Part shown: in pieces, positions 1 to 11,716 of the stretch | Layout of the letters: each line of letters opens with the position of its first letter | Position numbering within the stretch: the stretch's first letter is position 1 | DNA from: Artemisia argyi | Taxonomy: Eukaryota > Streptophyta > Magnoliopsida > Asterales > Asteraceae | Reading direction: 5' to 3' | NCBI GenBank assembly: GCA_030686995.1 | Contig: CM060704.1 | Coordinates: forward strand, 116,352,042-116,416,041 | DNA: 64,000 bases | Position numbers and translations under genes: made by a program | Notes under the pieces: model-generated | Databases searched by the model: none | What the model was told of the DNA's origin: nothing | The model's input: the letters and a program-made list of their open reading frames with translations, nothing else

Positions 1-2
1 GC

Positions 3-590
3 TAAAAGAATTACATATACCTTAACAAAACTTGTGCTAGATATTATAACTATTTGTTTTTCTCTATATTTATGTACATAAAACAAACATATTCGGTTAA
101 ACGGATGATTCTACGACCTCCTTTGAATTTAACTGTATATTTTCGTCTCAATCAGTCTCCCCAGCCAGATAACTTACCTGCATTAAGAAATGTACTAACA
201 AAACCAAACACATATTCAAGATAAAGTAGAAAAAGAAAAGAAAGAAACGAACCTCCACAGGCAACTCAACAGGGAATAAGTTTATGCTACTGAGATTGAA
301 ACCGAAACGACTGCATATAAAACTGGAGTAAGTAAATCAGCACATAAATATTGCCCATAAAGCTTGAAAAGTCAGCAAATAACACTAATGAAAAAAAATA
401 TTTGCATAGTTAATAAATGTGTCAAATATGATTACAAAAATTAATTGTTTTAAAAATTCAATTTTTTGGATAAATGACATGTTTTATGTTAAAGGAGTTA
501 CGATCTGTTAGACCAGTTAGAGATAAAGCCTAAATCGCATAAATGGGTCAAAATCACTACTTCTTGGGAAAGTATGACATAACTGCAAAT
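3..590 (-). pseudogene. Truncated 3' duplicate of the dymeclin gene (last two exons)
   Basis: This segment is a diverged direct copy of 13534-14154, the 3' end of the dymeclin gene. It contains counterparts of exon 17 (310-253, the same 58 bp with AG and GT borders) and of exon 18 (from 177). In the exon 18 copy a change in the GTCTCAATC stretch puts a TGA at 150-148 after nine codons, whereas the main copy reads on to residue 725. Similarity stops at about 590, inside what was intron 16, so all upstream exons are absent. The left limit is the window edge and could extend further. It is a pseudogene fragment, and transcription cannot be judged from sequence. Confidence 0.8.
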
Positions 591-806
591 CTACTATGCC
601 AAAAAGGTAGTTTGTTAACATAGTTAAGTAACCCTTGAGCCGGAAACTTGGGGAGCGGAATAGGGAAATGAGGAGCTTTGTGACCGAACCACTGCAAATC
701 ATTGTATCTTTGTTTGATCTTTTTTTTACTCAATTCTTGTTTTGCATTTACCTATACATATTATCATTTCTTGTTCACAATAAGTTTCAAAAGTGGGATT
801 TTAAAA
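591..806. other. Intergenic, no feature seen
   Basis: This is AT-rich sequence between the dymeclin duplicate and the first SINE. Short open frames are present but have no recognisable protein similarity. Confidence 0.5.
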
Positions 807-817
807 GACCAAAACTA

Positions 818-962
818 CCCAAGGCCTTGGTCTAGTGGTATGTGAGTTGCTTACCAACCTAAAGGTTGTGGGTTCAAGCTTCGCTCGAGGCATTTGTGAG
901 ATAGGTGGTTTAAGGTGTGAAAAATATTGCCGTTCAAAAAAAAAAAAAAAAAAAAAAAAAAG
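818..962 (+). mobile_element. tRNA-derived SINE with A-tail and 11-bp TSD
   Basis: The head looks like a tRNA gene: an A-box-like TGGTCTAGTGG near 830 and a B-box-like GGTTCAAGC near 871, followed by a short tRNA-unrelated body and about 26 A residues. It is flanked by a perfect 11-bp target-site duplication, GACCAAAACTA, at 807-817 and 963-973. A tRNA head, a poly(A) tail and a precise long TSD together define a SINE. The clean TSD suggests a fairly young insertion. Confidence 0.88.
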
Positions 963-973
963 GACCAAAACTA

Positions 974-1424
974 TTCAAACTCTTCTAGTAGTTCACAAAT
1001 AAAATAGTAACACTAACACTAATGGTTTCAGCAACACTAACATAGTAAGAATATTGAATCGTTCATCCCTAAAGATGTGTATTGTCTAATTGCTAAGTGA
1101 AGAATGTATATGGCCCAATTTATGTGGCAAGGATGTAAACTGTGAAATTTGGCAAACCACAAGGATATATTTTACTGTTTACTCTTTTATTAGTTACCCC
1201 CTCATTTTTTTAGTTTTTTTTCTACAAAATCGACACAAGTATTGTTATACATCTTGTTGGATGAAATTTAGATTGACTCAAATTGTTTCAATTTTAATTT
1301 TCTATTGGCCAACGGGATGACTCCATTTTTCCAATGTTGCAAAATTGAGCTATGTTATTGGTGCAGTTGAAATCTTTTGAAAGATTTAATTTCACATTCT
1401 ATATGTTCTCTTATTATAATTGAG
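974..1424. other. Intergenic, no feature seen
   Basis: AT-rich sequence with no gene, repeat border or regulatory motif that I can support. Confidence 0.4.
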
Positions 1425-1439
1425 ATAAGCTACTAATTT

Positions 1440-1627
1440 AACGACCTTAAAGTTCGCCTAGTGGTCACAAGAGGTCTCATGTTGGACCGTCACTAAATAC
1501 TATCTTGGGGGTGGCTAGTGAGAGGGTCGGTCATGGGGATAACCTATTATGCCTTATACATCTGAGTCAAAGATTTGTTTCCCATGTAATCTGAATAGAT
1601 AAACACCCATACATTTACGCGTTTATA
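1440..1627 (+). mobile_element. SINE of a second family, 15-bp TSD
   Basis: A roughly 188-bp unit lies between perfect 15-bp direct repeats ATAAGCTACTAATTT at 1425-1439 and 1628-1642. The head has a degenerate A box (GCCTAGTGG). The 3' half (ATCTGAGTCAAAGATTTG, then a short T/A-rich end) resembles the SINE interrupted at 5080-11190, so I put both in one family. The B box is degenerate. The TSD is the strongest evidence. Confidence 0.72.
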
Positions 1628-1754
1628 ATAAGCTACTAATTTTTCTTCCAAACTACAAAAAAGTGACTTTGAAGTTTGAACAATTTAGTGCTAGAACTTT
1701 ATCGAGAAAACAATCCTTGTCGTGTCCTTCGTCCACTCTATCTCAAGTCTTAAA

Positions 1755-2145
1755 TCTTTTATATAATAAAACAAAACGCCTATCGGGAATTTTCCATTTC
1801 AAAAAAATGCATTCATACCTTATTTAGTAATAATTGTATTTAAAAAAAGATTATTTTCTTATTAGATAACATTTTATATTTATCCATAACACAAGTAGAA
1901 GATAAGTACAAAAAATATAGATAAGATGCAATTAACACAAATAAAAGATAAATACAAAAAATATAGATAAAATGCAATTAATAATAGGATTAAAATTTTT
2001 AAATAATTATCTTTAATAATAAAAAACTATAATTAAAAATCATAAATCAAACAAAACAAAGATTAAATTATTTGTTTTTTAATAAATAAAAATATATGAT
2101 TCAAAAAATTTTAAAAACTTGCGCGTGCGCGGGTATTATAACTAG
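1755..2145 (+). mobile_element. Short non-autonomous Helitron
   Basis: The 5' end begins TCTTTTATATAATAAAAC followed by GGGAATTTTCC, a typical plant Helitron start. The 3' end has a GC-rich hairpin (GCGCGTGCGCGGG at 2121-2133), about ten bases, then CTAG (2142-2145). The element sits between A (1754) and T (2146), as expected for Helitron insertion into AT without a TSD. No coding capacity is seen. It must have relied on an autonomous partner elsewhere. Confidence 0.82.
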
Positions 2146-2712
2146 TTTTACTTATATTAAAATCTTTCAAAATTGTTAATGCTTGTATACTATTTTTCAG
2201 TTTTACTAAAACAACACTGAATGTGATCATCTCACAGTAGTAACCTAAATCCTCTATTTTAAAATAAAAAATACCTACTTTTAACATGATTTTGTAGTAA
2301 AAATTTGGTATAGTTTGTTAACAAAACTCGTTGAATGTATAGCTTGATGAACTCAAACCCGACATGTGAGTCTTATCACCTTTTATGCCCGCAAACCACC
2401 ATTATCTTATCTTCGATGCAACTGTATTGCATAGTTGGGCTGAGCATAATAGACCGCGGATTAGACCCGAGAAACCAAACCAAAACCGGACTGACGGGAC
2501 CATGATTGTTTCTTTATCACTGTAGTTGTGGGAAAGAAGATTTGGACCAATTGATAGCCCATAGCACATTAAACCAAGTAAGCCCAAATACTGGACCAAT
2601 CGCACACTACACACAGCACTCAATGAGTAAAGTAAACCAGACATTTGTCACTACTCCAAACAAAAACAATCAACTATGAAACCCTAACAAACATCCTTAA
2701 AACCTTAAAAAA
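2146..2712. promoter_or_regulatory. Upstream region of the F-box gene
   Basis: About 570 bp separate the Helitron from the F-box start codon. The sequence is AT-rich with no TATA box or motif that I would single out. It presumably holds the promoter, which is inference from position only. Confidence 0.35.
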
Positions 2713-3933
2713 ATGTCAGACAATATACCTTTGGAAATTCAACATGAAATCATAAAAAGGCTTCCCATAAAACCATTGCTTCAGTTCAGGTCAGTTTCCA
2801 AATCATGGAAGTCTTTAATAGATAGCTCTGAGTTTATTAATGCTTACCACATTATTCACAAACACCCGCAACGTCTGCTTCTGCGATACGAAACAACTTG
2901 TTTACATGTTATTCAGTCCATTATCGATAATGATACATTCCCTCAGAACACGTCTTTGGTCCCAGTCCCCGAGTCCATTAAGCTACTTGGAAACCCTTTA
3001 CGTGTTATTGGTTTGTCTAATGGGTTGTTTTGTTTTCACTGTTATTTTCCAAAAATAGGGTTAGATGCACAAAGGGTTGTTATTTGGAATCCTTTTCTTA
3101 GGAAAACAGTTGATATTGTTATCCCTTGTGGTTCTAAGAAAAAGGTTCCGGTTAATTGTAGAGTAAATGTTTTTCATTTGCGATCAGGAGTTAGTGTAGT
3201 TGGTTTTGGGGTTTGTCCCGAGACTACCGATGTTAAGCTTGTTATGATTAATTCTAGTATCCCAACTCATTGGGTGGTCAAGGTTTCTACGTTAAGTTCA
3301 CGAGCATGGAGAAGTGTATCTTTTGATCCACCGTTTAAATCATGTGACTTGTCGTGGGAACAGGAGTCTGTAAATGGGTTTATTTATTGGCTTGGTTATG
3401 ACGACGTTGGATTGGATCGTGGAATTAGGTCTAATTTGATTGTTTTATTTGATTTGAAGAGTGAAATGTTCGGACAAGTGCATCTTCCAGATATCTTAGT
3501 GCACTCGGAGTATTTGGGGTTATCTAAGCGAAATGAGTGCCTTACTGTGCTCGAATACATTCAAGAAGGTGAGATAGGTGTATGGATGATGAAGGATGGA
3601 GTAACTAAATCTTTTACTAAGATGTTCACGGTTGAGTCACACGGTCCTTCATTGTGTATGGGAGTGTTGGGGTTTAGGAAGAATGGCGAAGCTATAATTG
3701 TAACAAGAGATGATGGTGATGATGATACTATAGGATTTGCCCGAGTTAAAGTTTTCGATCCTTGCTCGGGACACATCAATGATACTCGGTTTGGTGGAAT
3801 TGGTGGAATTGGTCCATTCTTTAGTCCATTCTCTGTGAGCTCTTATGTGGAAACACTACTTTTGCTTGATATTCCACCATTCATTGAGTACAATGGTGTG
3901 ATGGCAGTGTCACAAGGTATAGATATTAAATAG
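2713..3933 (+). CDS. F-box protein with F-box-associated domain
   Basis: This is an intact single-exon gene for 406 residues. Residues 4-45 (IPLEIQHEIIKRLPIKPLL, then FRSVSKSWKSLI) match the F-box, the Skp1/ASK-binding module of SCF ubiquitin ligases. The rest, with motifs such as LSNGLFCF near residue 103, WNPFLRKT near 126 and VNGFIYWLG near 220, matches the F-box-associated interaction domain (FBA type) that selects substrates in this large plant family. The ATG follows an A-rich leader and is the first in frame. No transmembrane segment or signal peptide is seen. The substrate cannot be inferred. The frame is open with no decay, so the gene is probably functional, although intronless F-box genes are often lineage-specific. 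Helitron and copia insertions flank it at a distance and do not disrupt it. Confidence 0.9.
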   Translation: MSDNIPLEIQHEIIKRLPIKPLLQFRSVSKSWKSLIDSSEFINAYHIIHKHPQRLLLRYETTCLHVIQSIIDNDTFPQNTSLVPVPESIKLLGNPLRVIGLSNGLFCFHCYFPKIGLDAQRVVIWNPFLRKTVDIVIPCGSKKKVPVNCRVNVFHLRSGVSVVGFGVCPETTDVKLVMINSSIPTHWVVKVSTLSSRAWRSVSFDPPFKSCDLSWEQESVNGFIYWLGYDDVGLDRGIRSNLIVLFDLKSEMFGQVHLPDILVHSEYLGLSKRNECLTVLEYIQEGEIGVWMMKDGVTKSFTKMFTVESHGPSLCMGVLGFRKNGEAIIVTRDDGDDDTIGFARVKVFDPCSGHINDTRFGGIGGIGPFFSPFSVSSYVETLLLLDIPPFIEYNGVMAVSQGIDIK

Positions 3934-5079
3934 TATATGCAACTTAATGTTTGTGTTCGGTTCTACCTTGGTGTAATTTAAGGACTGCTTTTGTTAGTAT
4001 TGTGATGTTAACGTTTGTAATCCTAGCATCTTGCTAGTTGATTATCTATTAAAATATATGTTTGCCTTAAAAAAGCTTAATGTTTATGTCACCATGTTTT
4101 TAACTTTATTGATCGTGAATCTATGTTCGGAGTATATGTCCTTGATTGTGTGGATAACATTGTTCCAGTTCTTGGATTGACTAATTGAGCTAATTCAATA
4201 CAAGAGTGACTCAGTTGGTATATTGAACTAGTTTGACAAATTCACACATTATGGTGGTAGAGATTTTACACTAATCTATACGGTTTTGTAGTTGTTTTTA
4301 GAAGCTAATCAAATGGTTTGTGCTTTAGTTGTTCTTAAATTGTTCAGAAAGGGATTATAATCCTTGGAACATCTCGTGTAGCTCCAAGAAAATGATAAAG
4401 TTTCGTGACAAAAACTTATTGAATAAGATATCAAAATAGTTGGTGCTTTAAATGTGGCAGAAACGGTTCAAGTAATTTTAGATTGAACACCACCAGACGC
4501 TACTTTAGATATGGAAAACTGCGTAGCAGGGGACCTTTCTACTGAATGTTTTGTTACTGGTAAGATCACTCCGCCACTAGACTCTACTCTAGATCTCGGG
4601 TGGATTGGGTAACAAGTAAAAAATGGTTCTTTTTTGAAACATGCCAAAACTACCCGGGTTGCACTTTTTGTCTTTTCTTTTTGAATTTTACAAGCAGTTA
4701 ATGTTAAAAAGTATGTTTTATGCATTTCCTAGCATTATTTGAATGATTATCAACCTGTTTTCGGTTTTAACGATTCGTAAAGTATACCAACTTACCTGTT
4801 AGAGGCAAAGTGTAACAAATCGATCTGTTTACATATACATTGGTATACATTGGTCATATTTGTGACCTCTACTATACAATGGCACAACAAAGTATGATGA
4901 TCCTATTCGGTGATGTTTTAGTAAAACTGAAAAGTGTACAAAGAATAAAAGTTTTGAACGAGAAAACTGAAAAAAGGTGTGATGTTATGTCAAAGTATAA
5001 TTGTATTTGTTAGAGGGTTTGTCTTTGTAAAAACACAGTTTGTTTGTCACATAATGAGCCACAGTGCTAATTTTACCCA
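3934..5079. other. 3' flank of the F-box gene and intergenic DNA
   Basis: The start will contain the F-box 3' UTR. The remainder is AT-rich sequence without a recognisable gene or transposon border, apart from a short direct repeat of TACATTGGT near 4840-4857. Confidence 0.4.
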
Positions 5080-5137
5080 CCGCCAAGTTGACTTAATGGT
5101 TAGTCATTGTGATCTTTTCACAAGAAGTGGCAGGTTC
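5080..5137 (+). mobile_element. 5' part of a SINE split by the copia element
   Basis: The sequence GCCAAGTTGACTTAATGG resembles a tRNA A box, and the segment ends in GGTTC, the start of a B box (GGTTCAAACC). The B box is completed at 11033 on the other side of the Ty1-copia element. GGTTC (5133-5137) is repeated at 11033-11037 as the 5-bp TSD of the retrotransposon. Confidence 0.72.
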
Positions 5138-5785
5138 TGTTAGAAAATTTAGTGCATTTGAGGGATCTAATCATACTTAGAAATGGGTTTGGAGGTACGG
5201 AGTGTACACCCATCAAGTCACTGATTCCCCTTCTGATGAGTGCAGGTTCCTGCTGAAGTGCTGGTTCTTGCTGATGAATCCTGCTGAAGTGCTGGTTCCT
5301 CCTGATGGTTCCTGCTACTAGTGTTAGGATCCTGCTGATAAGCAGAGTTTCTGCTGATAGAGTGCTGATTTGACCTATTCAAATGGCAGTTTCATCTGCA
5401 CTCATGACCTCGTTTAATTGGTCATGTAACCACTATTTTAGGCTATAATGGGGATAATTATGTGGAGATTAATGGGCCGATTAATTCTCATAATTTCATT
5501 TGACTAGCCATGAGTATCTTCCTATATATAGGAAATCAAATGATGCTTGAAAGAGATATAGAAAACATATAACACTTATACACGAAGGGTTATTGATTTG
5601 TGCCTAAATCACTAACCACATTTGGTCTTATCCCAAGTAGATATTCGTGATACCCAGGCATTAGGGTCGAATAGTTTACTTTGGAAAGTGATAACACGAT
5701 TCAAAGTGATATCCGGTAACCTTAATTGGTACGTAGATAGGCTATTGATTATCTTCACCCTGTTCTGGGCTCTTAACCACCAATA
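5138..5785 (+). repeat. Left LTR of the copia element
   Basis: It begins TGTTAGAAAATTTAGTG and ends CCACCAATA, where the right LTR has CCACCAACA, so the terminal CA is mutated. It contains a TATATATA stretch near 5523 and a CTGCTG-rich minisatellite-like block near 5240-5340 that is shorter than in the right LTR. Confidence 0.9.
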
Positions 5786-5813
5786 ATCAAAGTAAACTAT
5801 TTTGTGATAATCA

Positions 5814-8800
5814 ATGGCTGCTGCTATGAGGCATATGGCTGCTAACTTTTCCAAATTGGAAAAGTTTGAAGGTGTTGATTTCAGAAGATGGCAAAAGAAG
5901 ATGCACTTCTTGCTGTCAAGCATGAATGTGGTGTATGTTCTTAGCACTGCTATTCCTGAAGATCATGGGGATGATGCTACTGTGGAACAGATAAGGAAAA
6001 GAAGCAAATGGGAGAATGATGACTATGTATGCAGAGGTTTAATTCTCAATGGTATGTCTGATTCTCTCTTTGACATTTATCAGAATGTTGAATCTTCTAA
6101 AGAACTGTGGGATTCCTTGGATGCCAAATATATGGCTGAGGATGCTTCAAGTAAGAAGTTTCTTGTAAGTAATTTCACAAATTACAAAATGACTGATTCA
6201 AGACCAGTCATGGAACAATACAATGAACTTCTTGGAATACTTGGAAGGTTTACACAACACAAAATGAACATGGATGAGGCTATTTCAGTCTCTTGTATCA
6301 TTGACAAACTCTCTCCTTCTTGGAAAGACTTCAAGCATACCTTGAAACATAAGAAGGAGGAACTGACTCTTCTTCAGTTGGGTAGTCACCTGCGTATTGA
6401 GGAATCCCTCAGGGTGCAGGATAATGACAAGCCAAAGAGTAGCAATGCTACTGGTGCATCTGTTGTCAATATGGTGGAACATAACAATTCCACCAGGTAC
6501 AATGACAACAAAGGCAAATGTAAACATCATGATAACACAAGGGCTGATCCTAACAAGAAGGCAACACCTACTTGTTGGAAATGTGGCAAATCTGGTCACA
6601 TTAAAAGGGATTGCAAAGGTGTTAAGATTGGAGGTAAATCCAATGGTTCAGGCACTAGTGGTTCAGGGAGTGGAGGTCCTTCCAACTCACTGAAAGGTCA
6701 GAATATGTTTAATGAATCTCTTCAGGTTTATTATGTCACATATGTATCTAAATCTAACTTTATGCAGGATGATGATGTTGCGTGGTGGGTTGACTCTGGA
6801 GCAACTGTTCGTGTGTGCAAAGATAGAAGATGGTTCAAGACTTACGAGTCACTGAATGATGGTTCTATTCTTCACATGGGAAATGAGTCAACAGCTTTGG
6901 TGCATGGTCGTGGCTGTGTAGATCTTAATTTTAGTTCTGAAAAGATTGTAACTTTGTCTAATGTTATTCATGTTCCTAATATAAGGAAGAACTTGGTTAC
7001 AAGTAGTGTTTTGAATAATCATGGATATAAACAAGTTATTGAATCTGATAAATTTATTTTGTCTAAACATGGTGTGTTTATTGGTTTTGGCTATTTGTGT
7101 AATCAAATGTTCAGGCTTAATGTTGTCACTGCCATTGTTAATTTAGCCTTTATGTCAACCTCTAAACTGAACGACTCCACCCTGTGGCATGCTAGACTTG
7201 GCCATGTACACTATAAAAGGATGCAAGATATGTCTAAGGATGGGTTAATCCCAGCTTTTGACATGGACACTGAAAAGTGTAAGACTTGCATGTTGACCAA
7301 AATAACTAAGAAACCCTTTCAGGGTTAAAACGTGAGACTGAGCTCTTGGAGCTTATACACAGTGACCTGTGTGATTTGCATGCCACTCCCTCTTTGGGGA
7401 ACAAGAAGTACTTTGTGACATTTATTGATGATGCTTCTAGGTTTTGTTATGTCTATCTATTACATACCAAGGATGAAGCGTTAGATAAATTCAAAGTATT
7501 TAAAACTGAAGTTGAGTTGCAATTTGGGTCACTGATTAAAAGGTTCAGGACTGATAGGGGAGGTGAGTACATGGATACTCTGTATTTTCAGTCTGTTGGT
7601 ATAATCTATGAAACGACTGCTCCATATACTCCTCAACAAAATGGTATCTCTGAAAGAAAAAACAGGGTACTGAAGGAGATGGTAATTCCATGGTGTCCTA
7701 TTCAGGACTGAGTCAAGGGTTCTGGGGTGAAGCTATGTTAACAACTTGATATTTGTTAAATAGGGTTCCAAATAAAAGGAACAAGGTTACCCCTTATGAA
7801 CTCTGGACTAAAAAGAAACCCAACCCGAATTACCTCAGGGTTTGGGGTTGTAGGGCTGTTGTCAGACTCCCTGATCCAAAATTGAAAACTTTGGGTGAAA
7901 GAGGCATTGATTGCATCTTTGTTGGATATGCTGAGCATTCCAAGGCATACATGTTCTATGTTATTGAACCTAATGAATATTATTCAATTAACTCAATAAT
8001 TGAATCAAGGGATGCACTATTTGATGAAAATAGATTCTCATTAGTCCCTAGACCAATTCACAGGATTCCAAATGAAACTGATGACATTGGTGTATCAAAG
8101 GTCCCTGATGAATTATCATCTCAGGCCCCTGATGAGGTTGTGGTTCAACAACCTGAACCTGAGCTCAGGAAGAGCAAAAGGGTCAGGACTCCAAAGTCAT
8201 TTGGACCTGAGTTTCAATTATACTTAATTGAAGGTACAAGAAATGAGGTCTCTGACCAATATTCCTATTGCTTCATTGTTGAGGATGATCCCAAAACATT
8301 TGAAGAAGCAATGAAGTCCCAGGATGTTGCTTTCTGGAAAGAGGTAATAAATGATGAGATTGACTCCATCATGGGCAACAACACTTGGGTGTTGGTTGAT
8401 CTACCACCAGGTTGCAAACCTCTTGGTTGCAAATCGATTTTCAAAAGGAAAATGAAGGTAGATGGAACTATTGAAAAGTTCAAGGCTAGACTAGTCATTC
8501 AGGGCTTTAAACAAAAGTCAGGGATAGACTACTTTGATACTTATGCCCCTGTGGCACGTATCAGTACCATCAGGCTGCTGATTGCTTTGGCATCAATTCA
8601 CAATCTGATTATTCATCAGATGGATGTGAAGACAGCTTTCTTGAATGGTGAATTGGATGAGGAGGTTTATATGAACCAACCTCAGGGCTTCATCTTGCCT
8701 GGCAATGAAAACAAGGTGTGCAAACTTATTAAGTCTTTATATGGACTGAAACAGGCACCTAAGCAATGGCATCAAAAATTTGATGAAGTGGTTTTGTCTA

Positions 8801-9840
8801 ATGGTTATGTTCTTAACCAGGCTGACAAATGTGTATATAGCAAATTTGATGAATCTGGTAGAGGAGTCATCATTTGTCTATATGTTGATGACATGCTGAT
8901 CTTTGGCACTGACCAAAATCAGGTCGACTTGACAAAGGAATTTTTGTCATCAAGGTTCTCCATGAAGGACATGGGGGAGGCTGATGTTATCCTTGGTATA
9001 AGGATCAAACATGAAAGTAATGGTATATCAATTTCTTAGTCTCATTATATTGAGAAGGTACTGAAGAAATTTAATTACTTTGATTGTACTCCAGTGAGTA
9101 CTCCTATGGATACCACTGAGAAGCTTATGCCAAATACTGGCAAAGCTGTATCTCAACTTGAGTATTCTAGGGTGATTGGCTGCCTGATGTATGCCATGAC
9201 TTGTACAAGTCCTGATATTGCTTTTGCAGTGGGTAAACTGAGTAGGTATACTAGTAATCCTAGTGCTCAGCACTGGCAAGCAATTTAGAGGGTACTGAAG
9301 TATTTGAAGAGAACTATGTATTATAGTCTCTCATATGGTTATCAATCAGTGTTGGAAGGTTACACTGATGCAAGTTCGATCAGTAATACTGAAGACAATT
9401 CGTCTACCAGTGGCTGGGTATTCCTACTTGGTGGAGGTGCAATTTCTTGGGCATCCAAGAAGTAAACTTGCATCACCAGTTCAACAATGGAATCAGAATT
9501 TGTGGCCTTAGCAGCTGCTGGTAAAGAAGCTGAATGGTTGAAAAACTTGCTTCTTGAGATTCCATTGTGGCCTAAACCTATAGCACCTATTTCTATCCGG
9601 TGTGATAGTGCTGCTACATTGGCAAAGGCTTATAACCAGGTGTACAATGGGAAGTCTAGACACTTAGGTGTCAGGCATAGCATGATTCGTGAACTTATCA
9701 TGAATGGGGTGATTTCGATAGAGTTTGTTAGATCTCAACAGAATTTAGCTGATCACTTAACGAAGGGTCTTGCTAGAGACTTGGTTATAAAGTCTGCTAA
9801 AGGGATGGGTTTGAAGTCCAACTTGGTCACTGAATGCTAG
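5814..9840 (+). pseudogene. Broken copia gag-pol
   Basis: The gag segment starts at ATG 5814 and contains a CCHC zinc knuckle (CWKCGKSGHIKRDC, about 6571-6615). The aspartic protease motif WVDSGAT is at about 6787. The integrase has its HHCC zinc-binding part (HARLGH to CKTC, about 7188-7300) and core catalytic positions in HSDLCD, RTDRGGEY and SERKNR (7350-7670). Reverse transcriptase carries FLNGELDEEVYM and YVDDM (about 8638-8895). RNase H includes GYTDAS near 9358 and DHLTKG near 9751. Breaks: TAA at 7326 with a frame change just after, a second frame change near 7690, TGA at 7747, TAG at 9037 and 9286, and TAA at 9463. The gag and RT domains are otherwise well preserved, so decay is moderate. 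Confidence 0.93.
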
Positions 9841-10361
9841 GACACCCAACTCCCTCCTGAGGAAACTTGGGAGCTGAGTTCAATGTGGAAAGCTGAACAC
9901 CCAGTGTACTGGAGCACATGTATTACACTACATCCCAAGGTTGTGCTCAGAACTTTGCTGAAAAGGAGGATGAAGTCTTTACTTCTCAATGGTTAATTTC
10001 CTTGAAAAAAAATGCTAAGCAAGAGCATGAATAAAGAGGAACCACCTCTGTAAATGTTGAAGTTTTGCCGCTTCAGGAAGCTATGGACTTTTTAGCTTTT
10101 ACAACATTTATGAATTGGATATGGACACATGGCTTGTATAGTGTCAGGAGTGTTTAAGTGTTTGAAAATATATGTGTATTTTATCTTCAGGTATTCAAAT
10201 GGGTTGAAGGGTTCAATTCTTAGAACACCATGATTCTCGAATATTTGAACGTGTAATGTACTAAGATGGAAATTCAATCCTCAGGATATTTTCGTTTATG
10301 CATATGTTTTGTTTAATGTTTGTTTTTCATGCAAAGGAAGTGAACTAAATTTGGGGAGGAT

Positions 10362-11032
10362 TGTTAGAAAATTTAGTGCACTTGAGGGATCTAATCATAC
10401 TTAGAAATGGGTTTGGAGGTACGGAGTGTACACTCATCAAGTCACTAATTCCCTGACTCTATAGTGGTTGTACATGATTCTGCTGAGTGCAGGTTCCTGC
10501 TGAAGTGCTGGTTCCTGCTGATGGTTCCTGCTGAAGTGCTGGTTCCTGCTGATGGTTCCTGCTACTAGTGTTAGGATCCTGCTGATAAGCAGAGTTTCTG
10601 TTGATAGAGTGCTGATTTGACCTATTCAAATGGCAGTTTCATCTGCACTCATGACCTCGTTTAATTGGTCATGTAACCACTATTTTAGGCTATAATGGGG
10701 ATAATTATGTGGAGATTAATGGGCCGATTAATTCTCATAATTCCATTTGACTAGCCATGAGTATCTTCCTATATATAGGAAATCAAATGATGCATGAAAG
10801 AGATACATAAAACATATAACACTTATACACGAAGGGTTATTGATTTGTGCTTAAATCACTAACCACATTTGGTCTTATCCCAAGTAGATATTCGTGATAC
10901 CCATGCATTAGGGTCGAATAGTTTACTTTGGAAAGTGATAACACGATTCCAAGAGATATCCGGTAACCTTAATTGGTACGTAGTTAGGCTATTAATTATC
11001 TTCACCCTGTTTTGGGCTCTTAACCACCAACA
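10362..11032 (+). repeat. Right LTR of the copia element
   Basis: It begins TGTTAGAAAATTTAGTG right after the polypurine tract and ends ACCACCAACA. It is 671 bp against 648 bp on the left, and most of the difference lies in the CTGCTG-rich block near 10470-10570. Apart from that block the two LTRs are nearly identical by eye. Confidence 0.92.
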
Positions 11033-11190
11033 GGTTCAAACCTCGCTAGGTATATATTTTGGGTGGGGTAGTAAGGGAAAGGTCAGAAACAGCCACGAGA
11101 TACCTCAGTTAGGCCGCGTACATTTGAGCCAAAAACTTGTCTTCTCCAGATGAACCAAAGAAACATCATATGTTTACCCGTTTATATGGA
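11033..11190 (+). mobile_element. 3' part of the split SINE
   Basis: It starts with the second copy of the TSD (GGTTC), immediately restoring the B box GGTTCAAACC. It continues with GGGTGGGGTAG and CATTTGAGCCAAAAACTTG, similar to the SINE at 1440-1627, and ends near GTTTACCCGTTTATAT. The exact 3' limit and the SINE's own TSD are uncertain. Confidence 0.65.
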
Positions 11191-11716
11191 GTACTAACTT
11201 TTCTTCCCAATTTATCATATAAGAACGTGACTTTGATAAATTTAAATGTAAAAGCCATAAATGATTAACGTACTTAAAAAACTACTCATTCTACATACTA
11301 TACTTTTTTTTCCTTTTTTTCTTTTTCTTAATAATTTTCATATCGGTTGTCATTTTGCTTAAGTAAAATATTTTTCTCTCATTTGAAATGACTTAAATGC
11401 GCTTCTTCTCCAACTTCACTTAATAAATCACAGTAAATTGGTCTATCCATACCACAAGTTGGTTGATACACAACTCCCATATTGCATCCTCGACATGCTG
11501 ATTGATTTAGCCAGAGACTCGCCGGAATGAGACAACCATTTTTAAAACCCCAACGCTTGCTATAATGGGGACGACCCAAGGTTGGGTCGGCCATAACAAG
11601 CAGCCTAAAGTACCCATAACAATTTGGTGAAATTGAAATGCAGTTGCACAAAGACACCACAACAAATGTCACAACCACAATCCATCAAAACCCCTTGACC
11701 CTCAACACACAAAACC
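11191..11716. other. Intergenic, with an unrecognised minus-strand open frame
   Basis: An open frame of 99 codons runs from 11678 to 11379 on the minus strand. It has a hydrophobic start and several cysteines (ACRGCNMG, QPTCGMD), but I recognise no family and see no other support, so I do not call it a gene. Confidence 0.3.

Larger units (their letters stand above)
5138..11032 (+). mobile_element. Full-length but inactivated Ty1-copia LTR retrotransposon
   Basis: An LTR-to-LTR element of about 5.9 kb with TSD GGTTC (5133-5137 and 11033-11037). The domain order is gag, protease, integrase, reverse transcriptase, RNase H, and integrase before reverse transcriptase defines the copia superfamily. 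A purine-rich tract (TTTGGGGAGGA) precedes the right LTR at 10350. I do not see the usual copia primer-binding sequence after the left LTR. Frameshifts and stop codons break the polyprotein, so this copy cannot be autonomous. Confidence 0.95.

Noticed and set aside
819..895. A functional tRNA gene
   Set aside because: A and B boxes are present, but it lacks a proper cloverleaf, and the A-tail and TSD show it is a SINE head.
5612..5947. Antisense open frame across the copia LTR and gag start
   Set aside because: It overlaps the LTR border and gag on the opposite strand and has no family similarity.
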